Assembly: GCF_036108815.1 (NCBI RefSeq)
Contig: NZ_CP107985.1
Span: forward strand, 9,607,501-9,671,500
Direction: 5' to 3'
DNA from: Streptomyces sp. NBC_00353
GTDB taxonomy: Bacteria > Actinomycetota > Actinomycetes > Streptomycetales > Streptomycetaceae
Length of the DNA: 64,000 bases
The notes beneath the pieces were generated by a model. The model worked only from the letters and a program-made list of their open reading frames with translations. It did not search any database and had not been told where the DNA came from. Both the position numbers and the translations under genes were made by a program. Below, piece after piece: positions 43,839 through 51,385 of the stretch; the first letter of the stretch is position 1, and each line of letters opens with the position of its first letter.

Positions 43839-44633
43839 TCAGCCCGCTTCTGCGTGTTCGGCACGGGCTCGGGTGCTGGCCAGGCGGTAGGAGTCGGATC
43901 CGGTCTAGATGATGGTGCCGTTGAAGGTGAGCCGGTCGACGATGGCGGCGCAGAGACGGGGGTCGGGGAAGGTCTTCGTCCAGCCTCCGAACGACTCGTT
44001 TGAGGCGATGGCGACGCTGTTCTTCTCCTCCCGCTCGGTCAGAACCTGGAACAGCAGCTCGGCGCCGTGCCGGTCCAGTTCCATGTACCCGAGCTCGTCG
44101 ATGCACAAAAGGTCGACGCGGCCGTAGCGGGCGATGGTCTTGTTCAACTGCTTCTCGTCGGCGGCTTCAACCAGCTCGTTCACCAGCTTGGTGGCGAGCG
44201 TGTAGCGGACGCGGTAGCCCTTCATGGCGGCCTCGGTGCCCAGGGCGATGAGCATGTGGGACTTGCCGGTGCCGGAGTCGCCGATCAGGCGGAGCGGCTG
44301 TCCCTTCTTGATCCACTCGCAGCTGGCGAGGGTGTTGATGGTGGCCGCGTCGACGTTGGGGTTGGCGTCGAAGTCGAAGGCCCGTAGTGACTTCTCCCTC
44401 GGGAACCCGGCCGCCTTGATCCGCCGTTCCGAGCGTCGGCGGGCCCGGTCGTCGCACTCCGCCATCAGCAGCTCGGCGAGGAAGCCGCGGTAGGTCATCT
44501 GGTCCTTGGCGGCCCGGTCGGCGATGTCGGCGAACTTGTTGCGGATCGACGGCAGCCGCAGCAGACGGCAGGCGGTGTCGATGGCGGTGGTGGCGGCTTG
44601 CTCGGTCAGTCCTCGCTGGCGAGGCAGGGTCAC
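43839..44633 (-). pseudogene. istB: IS21-family IstB helper ATPase with premature stop
   Basis: A AAA+ transposition helper. It has the Walker A LRLIGDSGTGKSHMLIALG and Walker B VDLLCIDELGYMEL, with sensor SVAIASNESFGGW. The reading frame stops at TAG (43905-43907) after TFNGTII; beyond it the same frame continues TGSDSYRLASTRARAEHAEA to a natural TGA at 43839, so a GAG-to-TAG type change has removed the last 22 residues. The truncated 242-aa product keeps all ATPase motifs, so loss of function is not certain. Confidence 0.85.
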
Positions 44634-44994
44634 TGTGCTTCTCCCTCTCGGTGGTCACCGCCGCTGGCGCGACGTCGGAGCAACTGGTCGTAGGGCGTCA
44701 CCGAGGGCAGTGGCCTGGTGTCCGGCGGCAGGTGGTTCAGCTTCCACTCGTGCAGGAACGTCACGGTCGCCGGCGGCTGCCCGGTGGCCAGCGCAGACGA
44801 GGTGGCTGGACCGGGTTCATCCTCGGTCTGGGCGGCTTTGCGGGCCTCCAGGGCGACCGCGTCCGCGGTCAGGGCCCCGGCCCGCAACGCGGTCGCCAGA
44901 CCGGCGACCAGGTACTCGTGCGGGATGTGCCGGGCCATCAGGAGCACCTCGATCAAGGCCCGGGTGCCCTCGGTGTCGCCGTGTGCCTTGACCT
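44630..44994 (-). pseudogene. istA: IS21-family IstA transposase, C-terminal fragment
   Basis: Encodes KAHGDTEGTRALIEVLLMAR, HIPHEYLVAGLATALRAGAL and TVTFLHEWKLNHLPPDTRPL, the C-terminal tail of IstA. Its stop overlaps the istB start by 4 bp, as normal for IS21. The catalytic core is gone: the sequence ends exactly at the terminal repeat of the element starting at 44995. Confidence 0.8.
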
Positions 44995-45088
44995 GGCTTT
45001 GTTCATGAGAACGGGCTCTGGCTCAACTTGTGTGACGCGGCCACTCTGAGTGATCAACAGATGCCTGGGGGTGCTGCGTGTCCCTGAG

Positions 45089-45895
45089 TCAGAACGGTGG
45101 GTCTTCGGAGTAACCACCTGTCCGGTCGGTCGCCCACCAGGAATCATGTTCCGCCTTGAGACGGGCGTAACGCTCGCGGGCTGCGATGTCGTCCGCGTTC
45201 TCCAGGGCGCTGGTGTCGTGACCCCATGCCTTCATGGCGTCCAGGACGCGGTCTCGATTGTGGCGGTCGGTGCTGGTGGTCAGCACACGACGGGCGTGGT
45301 CGACCAGCTCGGCCCGGTGCGCGGTGAGGACGGGGTGCTCTGCGAGGGGGATCGCAGCGACGAGGGCCGCGTCGCGTACGTCCGCGTTGTCGTGGCTGAG
45401 AAGGGCATGGACAGCGGAGAAGATCGCCGGGCGCAGGTCTCGGAACGCTCGCATCTCCCTGTCCTCGTCGAGGAACCCCTTGCCGCAGTGGCGTTCGCCG
45501 ATGGCGACGCACTCGTCGTCGGCGTCGTAGGCGGTGTCGCTGAGCCACTCAAGTAGTCTCACGAGGGTCGGGCGGTGCGATGGCGTGTCGGCGTAGTGAC
45601 CGAAGTCGTCTACCGCGATGGCCGGGTGGTTGAGGACGGCCGCGACGTAGAGCGCTACGGGCACAGTGGCTTCGTAGATGGTGTTCTGGTGGGTCACTTG
45701 TCTGAGCGCGTTGTCGGTGGCGGCCGCCCTGACGGCCGGGTCGGAGTTGATGATGTGTGCCAGCGCTGTCGGCAGGGATTCGCCTGTCCCGCGTACGGTG
45801 GCGAGCGACGCCCAGTCTGTATCGTCCAGGAGCGCTTGATAGTGAGGTAGCTCGTGAGGACGAGGATGCCCGGTCCGACTGCGGCGATAGGTCAC
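45089..45895 (-). CDS. HEAT-like helical-repeat protein, passenger of ISL3
   Basis: A 268-aa soluble helical protein without membrane or catalytic motifs. Repeat-like helices include SDPAVRAAATDNALRQVTHQ, TVPVALYVAAVLNHPAI, LRPAIFSAVHALLSHDNADV and RDAALVAAIPLAEHPVLTAH, which have the alternating pattern of HEAT repeats. The C-terminal part is charged (ARERYARLKAEHDSWWATD). It starts 43 bp after the transposase stop, on the same strand and inside the terminal repeats, so it travels with the element. HEAT-like proteins of this sort occur as immunity proteins and as orphans; the role here is unknown. Confidence 0.75.
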   Translation of the reverse strand: MTYRRSRTGHPRPHELPHYQALLDDTDWASLATVRGTGESLPTALAHIINSDPAVRAAATDNALRQVTHQNTIYEATVPVALYVAAVLNHPAIAVDDFGHYADTPSHRPTLVRLLEWLSDTAYDADDECVAIGERHCGKGFLDEDREMRAFRDLRPAIFSAVHALLSHDNADVRDAALVAAIPLAEHPVLTAHRAELVDHARRVLTTSTDRHNRDRVLDAMKAWGHDTSALENADDIAARERYARLKAEHDSWWATDRTGGYSEDPPF

Positions 45896-45938
45896 AGCCG
45901 GAGGCTATAGCGTCGTCGAGTCGGCGTGGCGCGGGGTG

Positions 45939-47504
45939 TCATGTGTAAAGCAGGGTGCGCTTCCGTAGGAGGTTGAATCCGGCGCGCCCGAACATCTGGC
46001 GTTTCAGCATCTTGATCCGGTTGACATGACCTTCGACCGCGCCCGAGCTCCAGGGCAGGGTCAATCCGGCGATAACGGCGTCGAGGTCGCGTTCGATGCC
46101 GACTGCGAGGGTGTGGAGGCTGGGCAGGTCGTCCTGCCGGACGGCGTCGAGCCAGTGCGGCAGACGTTCGCCCTGGCGCTCAGTGAGCATGATCGCGAAG
46201 GAGCGGACGTGCCGGGCGAGGGCGTCGAGTTCGGGGCAGTGGGTTCGGACGGTCTTGAGCTGGAGCTGTTCGGGCTCAGTAAGGGTTTCTGGGCGGCTGA
46301 GAATCCATCCGGCGACGGCTCGAGGCGAGGGCGGCTGGGCGGTCACCGGCCGCGGCGAGGTGCGCTTCTTGTACAGGTAGGCGCGGACGCGCTGGTAGCT
46401 GCCTTTGTAGCCGAGCGGCACAATCTCCTCCCACAGCCTCCAGGCGTTGGTGCAGCCCTCGTTCCAGCGTTCGTCGAGGTAGGTCTTGTACTCATCGAGG
46501 ATGGAGGGTCGGTTCTGCCACTGGCCAGTGAAGAGTTCTTCCGGCCGGGCGGCGTCGGCAAGCTGTTTGACGGTCCGCCAGGTCATTCCGAGCTGCCGCT
46601 GGATCGAGCGGTGACTGTGCCCGGCCTCCAGCAGTGCGTGGACGGCGGCGTGCCGGGACCGGGTTCGGTCGGCGAACCTGTGGCCGGTCGGCCACGGTGA
46701 GCCGGACTGCTCCGCTTCCTGGGCGGACTCCGGCTCGGATTCGGCGGCCGCAGGGACCAGGGCTCGCAGGCAATGGCGGTGTTGGGCGACGGCCCGTTCG
46801 GCGGCTTCGCTCAGGTTGTGCCACAGGTGCCACCGGTCCGCCACCTGGACGGCCTGCGGGGCGCCGGCGGTGGCGCCTTCGGCGAAGAACGGTGCCCGGT
46901 CCCGGCAGATGACCTCAACGCCTGGCCGTTCGGCGAGCCAGGCCGCCAGGCTCGATGCCTCCCGGTCGGGCAGCAGGTCGATGGGGACGGTGCCGTAGTG
47001 ACGGCCCTTGCGGGTGGCGTACTCGTCGACGCCGACCACACGCGGGGCGTACACCTCAGGCTCGGGAAGAGCATCGACCAGCCGGAGCACGGTACTGCGG
47101 CTGACGGACACCCCCAGGACGCGGGCCATACGGGCTCCAGCCCGGCCCGCGAGGGCCAGACCGACCGCGGCCAGGGTCGACCGCAGCCGCTCGGTCCGCT
47201 GACCGTGTCGGCGTGTCAGGCCGGGTATCTGCTCGACGAAGGTACGGCGTGCGCACCCCGAGTCCCCGCAGGCGAAGCGACGAACCCTCAGCTGAAGAAC
47301 AACGCTACGTCCACCGCTTGGAACATCAGCGGGAAACCGCAGGTAAGAGCCATGAACCCGGCTCGACCAGACTCCGCAGCCCGGGCACACGGCGCCGCCC
47401 GTGGTGCACTGCGCATCAACGCGCACTGTCTCGATGTTCACGTGCACCGACAGCACCGCGACGTCCGCGATCGACGGGAACAACAATTCCTTCAGCCGGA
47501 GCAT
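45939..47504 (-). CDS. ISL3-family transposase
   Basis: A 521-aa DDE transposase. The N-terminal zinc finger (CPGCGVWSSRVHGSYLR, then CGDSGCARRTF) is followed by a helix-turn-helix (RMARVLGVSVSRSTVLRLVD). The catalytic domain has VVGVDEYATRKGRHYGTV, GVEVICRDRAPFFAEGA and VQVADRWHLWHNLSEA, and the final Glu in PWSSGAVEGHVNRIKMLKRQ. ATG at 47504 follows AAGAGG; a GTG at 47516 is also in frame. All motifs are intact. Confidence 0.95.
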   Translation of the reverse strand: MLRLKELLFPSIADVAVLSVHVNIETVRVDAQCTTGGAVCPGCGVWSSRVHGSYLRFPADVPSGGRSVVLQLRVRRFACGDSGCARRTFVEQIPGLTRRHGQRTERLRSTLAAVGLALAGRAGARMARVLGVSVSRSTVLRLVDALPEPEVYAPRVVGVDEYATRKGRHYGTVPIDLLPDREASSLAAWLAERPGVEVICRDRAPFFAEGATAGAPQAVQVADRWHLWHNLSEAAERAVAQHRHCLRALVPAAAESEPESAQEAEQSGSPWPTGHRFADRTRSRHAAVHALLEAGHSHRSIQRQLGMTWRTVKQLADAARPEELFTGQWQNRPSILDEYKTYLDERWNEGCTNAWRLWEEIVPLGYKGSYQRVRAYLYKKRTSPRPVTAQPPSPRAVAGWILSRPETLTEPEQLQLKTVRTHCPELDALARHVRSFAIMLTERQGERLPHWLDAVRQDDLPSLHTLAVGIERDLDAVIAGLTLPWSSGAVEGHVNRIKMLKRQMFGRAGFNLLRKRTLLYT

Positions 47505-47596
47505 GACCTCTTCCACGGCCCCGAACTGTCAGCCCAACCGCCCTTCCACCGGCCGTTTTCGGGCAACTTTGAGTACGTTCCGAAGCGGCTCAACTG

Positions 47597-47636
47597 TCAC
47601 TCAGAGTGGCCGCGTCACACAAGTTGAGCCAGAGCC
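47597..47636. repeat. Right 40-bp terminal inverted repeat of ISL3 element
   Basis: Exact complement of 45014-45053. Followed directly by the second copy of TGAGAACG (47637-47644). Confidence 0.95.
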
Positions 47637-47771
47637 TGAGAACGGACAGCAGATGTTCACCACTTCGGGAGGCGCCTCGGCCGGGCCGTGTTCGATGTTC
47701 GGGATTTCGGACGGCACCAGCGCTGGACGGTGCCGAGATCGGCTGTCAGCCCCTTCTGTCAGCATGCTGCC

Positions 47772-48311
47772 GTGACAACCACACATGATCAGCGTCCCGC
47801 CGAAGCCACTCTGGACTTCCTGCGCTCCGCCTTCCCGCTGGAATGGCGCGAACCGGCGCTCGGCCATGAAGCCGTTGCAGCGTGGGAGGCGGAGAACGGC
47901 GTGGCCCTTCCGGAGCCGTACAGGACCTTCGTCGCGGACATCAGCAACGGATCGAGCCTTGGCCCCGCCGGCGACGGTGGTCTCCAGCCACTCGGCTGGC
48001 TGCCCGATACCTGGCCCGATCTCGGCCCCCGCCAGCCAGGGAAGCCGTTCCCTCTGCGGGCAGCCTGGCACTGGGAGAGCGACGATGTGGACCCCGAGGA
48101 CCCCAGAATCGAAGCCACATTCAACAGCGGGTCCATCGTTCTCGGTTGTGAGGACGGGCTCTCCTTCTGGCTCCTACTGACCACCGGTCCCCGCCGTGGC
48201 GAGGTCTGGATGGTCGCCGACGTCGGTGCCGTCCCGGCGCCTGGCGACCAGGCATGGGGCTTCGAGGAGTGGGTTCAGCGCTGGCACACCGGCGACGACT
48301 GGTGGGACTGA
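47772..48311 (+). CDS. SMI1/KNR4 (SUKH-like) family protein
   Basis: A 179-aa soluble protein. The SUKH-type start is seen in LGHEAVAAWEAENGVALPEP and YRTFVADISNG, followed by the Pro/Gly-rich loop (GPAGDGGLQPLGW) and aromatic-rich strands (GSIVLGCEDGLSFWLLLTTG, GEVWMVADVGAV), ending in WHTGDDWWD. SUKH proteins are common immunity proteins against contact-dependent nuclease or deaminase toxins; orphan copies are also common. GTG at 47772; no good ribosome site is visible, so the start could be further upstream in frame. It is the only gene within the 49-bp inverted repeats. Confidence 0.8.
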   Translation: MTTTHDQRPAEATLDFLRSAFPLEWREPALGHEAVAAWEAENGVALPEPYRTFVADISNGSSLGPAGDGGLQPLGWLPDTWPDLGPRQPGKPFPLRAAWHWESDDVDPEDPRIEATFNSGSIVLGCEDGLSFWLLLTTGPRRGEVWMVADVGAVPAPGDQAWGFEEWVQRWHTGDDWWD

Positions 48312-48368
48312 ACGCTCCGCCCTGCGCGGTCGTAGATCAAGCATCGTTCGATTTCTTGGCGCTGCTCC

Positions 48369-48417
48369 CGCCTCCCGAAGTGGTGAACATCTGCTGTCCG
48401 TTCTCATGAACAAAGCC
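48369..48417. repeat. Right 49-bp terminal inverted repeat of the SMI1-carrying element
   Basis: Intact arm, from CGCCTCCCGAAG to the outer end CAAAGCC. Its partner arm is split by the ISL3 insertion. Confidence 0.88.
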
Positions 48418-48589
48418 AACCTGTGTAAGTCGGGGGACTCGGGGCCCATGATGGACGCGGCATCAGGGATCCTCGACCTGGTCGGCGAGCCGCTTCGCGA
48501 GGGCTATCGCAGGACCTGGCACGGTGTCATCGAATCGGTAGCTGCTGCCTCCGGGCGCTGACGGGCTGAGGCCGGTGACGGCGTCAGCG
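48418..48589. other. Short stretch without a recognised gene
   Basis: A 37-codon open frame from ATG at 48450 (SGILDLVGEPLREGYRR) is present but has no ribosome site or family match. It may be the end of a broken gene. Confidence 0.35.
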
Positions 48590-48850
48590 CTATCGAGTGT
48601 GGTCGCCGGGGGTGTAAGTGCTGGCAGGTTCCGGCGGCTTCGGCGGCAATGGCCTCAGCGTGGATGGTGTGGTAGCCGAGCATCTCGGCGACCGCAGATG
48701 GCGGTGCCTGCAGGACCAGTTGCCGCAGCGTGGCGGTGTGGCCGTGCCTGCGGCGGCGAGCCGTCTTCCGACCGTCGCGGCCTCCGCGATGCCCAGTTCG
48801 CGGCACAGCCGCCGCGCGGTCCAACGGCAAGCGGGGGAGTCTCTGGCTTC
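48590..48850 (-). pseudogene. Integrase-like protein, C-terminal remnant
   Basis: Two minus-strand frames together read TARRLCRELGIAEA, then HTATLRQLVLQAPPSAVAEM, LGYHTIHAEAIAAEAAGT and YTPGDHTR, stop. This resembles the C-terminal end of Streptomyces site-specific-integrase-like proteins (LVLQAPAxVVAxxLGYH...GTWxxYxPGDH). Frameshifts lie near 48620 and near 48760. The family assignment is tentative. Confidence 0.45.
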
Positions 48851-49213
48851 CTCCTTGGCGGTCCGGGGGCCGCAGGCCGCAATGGAGTAGCCCACTGCCC
48901 TTGGTCCCCGCTTGTCCTTAAGTCTGGCCCTGTCAATGACTGCAAGCCCGTGACCTTGGAGCTTTCCCTGGACGGGCCTTGGCAGGCGGTGAGGGGCTCA
49001 GGGGCGTCCGAGGGCGCGGACGGTCCAGCCCGCCTCGCGCCAGGTCTCGGTTCAGGGCGGCACCCCCGGAACGGCTCACGATTCCCAGTCTGAGAGCACC
49101 CGTTTACTTGCGCTCGGAGCCCCAGCATCCGATGACCCACGCGGCGGACGCAGACGGGCAGTCGGTCGCCCGACTCTGCGAGGCGGTGGGCCTCGTTGCG
49201 TTGATAGCGACTG

Positions 49214-50271
49214 TCATACGGTCACCACAGGTACGCCGTCCGGGCGGTCGGCGAGCAGAGCCGCGATGTGGTCCGCGCAACGTAGGGTGGCCGTGGCCAT
49301 GGCGCTCCTGGTCATGCCGGCGACATGGGGGGTCAGCAGGGCGTTCGGCAGGCCGAAAGCGGTGAGGCGAAGGCGGCGTGTTCGTGCTCGAAGGTGTCGA
49401 TGGCGGCTGCCGCGAGCGGGTGTGCGGGGTCGCGCAGCGCGTCGGCCAGCGCCTGTTCGTCGACGATCCCGCCCCGGGCTGTGTTCAGCAGAATCGACCC
49501 TGGACGCATCAGTGCCAGTTCCGCCCGCCCGACCAGCCCTTGGGTCTGCGCAGTGAGCGGCACGTGCAGGGAGACGACGTCACTCGTCGCTAGCAGTGCG
49601 GTGAGGGAGTGGGCCCGGGGCACCGACGCCTCGGCCGGACGCCGCGAGAGGGCCTGGACTTCCATGCCCAGGGCGGTCGCCCGCTCGGCCAGTGCTAGGC
49701 CGATCCGACCCAGCCCGACGATGCCCAGGGTCAGCTCCGGCAGCTCCATCGCCGGTGTGGCCGGTGGGCGCCAATTCCCGTCGTGCGAGGCCTCGTTGTG
49801 TGCCGGGAGATCTCGGATCAGGGAGAGTAGCTGGGCCAGGGTGAACTCGGCAACCGCGTTCGCGTTGGACCCCGGGGTATGGGTGACCGTGACCCCGTGA
49901 CGGGCGGCTGCTGCCAACTCGACGTGATCGGTGCCCGCCCCGGCCCGCCCGACCACGCGGAGCCGGTTGATCAGCATCGCGTCGGTCGCCGCCGCGAGGA
50001 ACGCGGCGCGCAGCGGCACACCGGCACGGGACTTGACCGCGTGGTAGCCGAGTCCGTCCCGGACGGTCTCGGCGAGCAGCGCGGACTCGTCGAAGGCGTC
50101 GAAGTCGGTAAAGTCCACCCGGCCGGCCCAGGCAGCCCGCGCCCCGGCGTGATCGGCCACCCGCCGGAGGTTCAGCGTGACGGCCAGCCCGTGGCCGAGC
50201 AGACGCTCCAGCTCCCGACCAAGCAATTCTCCAGGAGCCGCGTCCAGCAGCAGGACTCGGGCCCGCCACAC
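49214..50271 (-). pseudogene. D-2-hydroxyacid dehydrogenase, frameshifted near the C-terminus
   Basis: The main frame has the substrate-domain start, VGRAGAGTDHVELAAAARHG, and the NAD-binding motif LGIVGLGRIGLALAERA, with catalytic Arg in LLNTARGGIVDEQAL and Glu in AAIDTFEHEHA. After FASPLSAC it runs into a stop at 49333. One base offset restores ALTAFGLPNALLTPHVAGMT with the catalytic His (TPHV) and a natural end PVVTV at 49214. The full protein would be about 350 aa, normal for the family. A sequencing error near 49365 would give the same picture. Confidence 0.82.
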
Positions 50272-50788
50272 GTGGTCCCCCCTTCCCCTGCACGACCCTA
50301 CTGAGGTCCCGGGACTGCACCGCCGAGGGCCCCCGCGCTCAGATCGATCCGCACCTACTGGCGGAGCCTCTTAACGCGTCCTCTGTCGGCGTTCGGTGAT
50401 CACGACGCAGCCGCGCCGGTCCCGGCCTCGCAGAGCTTCTCCTCAGCCCGGCGCCGCCGACTGCAACCCCAGCTCTTGGCACTGAAACACGGCCAAGGAA
50501 ACACCGCCGCGCGTTTCACCCCTGACCTGCTGCGGAACCCCGGATCAGGCTTCTGGGACCGATGTTGCACCACCGTGTTGCAGTGTGTCGGCCGGGGCCC
50601 GGGGCTGCGCTGAGTGTTGTTGGACTGTCAGAGGCGTGCGGCATCATCGGCAGATGGCCGCCATACAAGCTCCGCCGACGTACCTGGATCGCCTTCGGTC
50701 CGACCTGGGCCTGAAGAGCGGCAGCACCGCCTCGGGTGCTGCCGAAAAATAGATCGCCAGGGCGGACAAAGCCTCCTACCGTTCCGCC
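50272..50788. other. Intergenic stretch, no supported gene
   Basis: About 500 bp. The frames present lack ribosome sites and family features. Confidence 0.5.
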
Positions 50789-51166
50789 ATGCAGATCGTT
50801 GTGACGCTGGACTGTGTTGACACCGAAGCGCAAGCGAACTTCTGGCTCTCCGCGCTCGCCCCGCTGGACTACCGGCGCGGCTTCCACGGACCTCCCTACC
50901 TGAGCCTGGTCGGGCCCGCTCCTGCACCAACCCTTCTCCTGCAGCACGTCCCAGAACCAAAGCAGGGCAAGAACCGCATGCACCTTGACCTCGACTTTGG
51001 GACCGCAGACCTGGTGTCGGAGGTCAATCGCCTCGAACGGCTCGGCGCTGCGAGGCTCTCTGAAGAACTCAGCGAACACGGCTTTCGCTGGATCGTCGTT
51101 GCCGACCCGGAGGGCAACGAGTTCTGCGTATTCAATCCCCCGAACAGCACCAACGTTGCGGAGTAG
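50789..51166 (+). CDS. VOC-family (glyoxalase/bleomycin-resistance-like) protein
   Basis: A 125-aa protein with the paired beta-alpha-beta-beta-beta units of the vicinal-oxygen-chelate fold: MQIVVTLDCVDTEAQANFWL in the first, RMHLDLDFGTADLVSEVNRL and VADPEGNEFCVF in the second. His of MHLDLDF and Glu of GNEFCVF are at metal-ligand positions. Proteins of this group include glyoxalase-like enzymes and drug-binding proteins. ATG at 50789; no ribosome site is clear. Its terminator is shared with the convergent protease gene. Confidence 0.85.
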   Translation: MQIVVTLDCVDTEAQANFWLSALAPLDYRRGFHGPPYLSLVGPAPAPTLLLQHVPEPKQGKNRMHLDLDFGTADLVSEVNRLERLGAARLSEELSEHGFRWIVVADPEGNEFCVFNPPNSTNVAE

Positions 51167-51194
51167 TCATGCGGTCGGGCTGAGGTTCCACCAT

Positions 51195-51229
51195 GGCCTG
51201 GGAAGCCGCCTGCGGCGGCTTCCCAGGCC
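51195..51229. terminator. Bidirectional terminator between VOC gene and protease gene
   Basis: Perfect 16-bp inverted repeat (GGCCTGGGAAGCCGCC, loop TGC, then its complement) between two convergent genes. Confidence 0.8.
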
Positions 51230-51385
51230 GAAGCCTGTTCATCCGTCGATCCCCGACCCTTGCAGAGTCGTCTGGGCCTCCAGTGCCGGTATCCGGCCTT
51301 TCCGGACACTCACTAAGGGGGATCTGGCAGAACAGCCGGTGCCCTATGCCATCAAAGGTGGGGGGGCGCCGGCTGCTCTCGACGG

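Larger units (their letters stand above)
45014..47636 (-). mobile_element. Complete ISL3-family element with passenger gene
   Basis: 2623 bp. Terminal inverted repeats of 40 bp are exact (45014-45053 and 47597-47636, starting GGCTCTGGCTCAACTTGTGT). An 8-bp target duplication TGAGAACG lies at 45006-45013 and 47637-47644, the length expected for ISL3. The element holds the transposase (45939-47504) and, downstream on the same strand, a HEAT-like protein gene. Perfect ends and duplication imply a recent insertion. Confidence 0.92.
44995..48417. mobile_element. Element with 49-bp terminal inverted repeats carrying an SMI1/KNR4 gene (host of the nested ISL3)
   Basis: The first 19 bp of the left repeat lie at 44995-45013 (GGCTTTGTTCATGAGAACG) and the other 30 bp at 47645-47674. 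Together they are the exact complement of 48369-48417. Without the nested ISL3 copy and its duplication, the element is about 790 bp and contains only the SMI1/KNR4-like gene, no transposase. That is a non-autonomous, MITE-like carrier. No clear target duplication flanks it (GACCT on the left, AACCTG on the right). Confidence 0.7.

Noticed and set aside
45089..48311. HEAT-like and SMI1 genes as immunity genes of a local toxin
   Set aside because: No toxin-like gene (polymorphic toxin, LXG/WXG or YD-repeat protein) is present in the window, so a complete local toxin-immunity locus is not supported.
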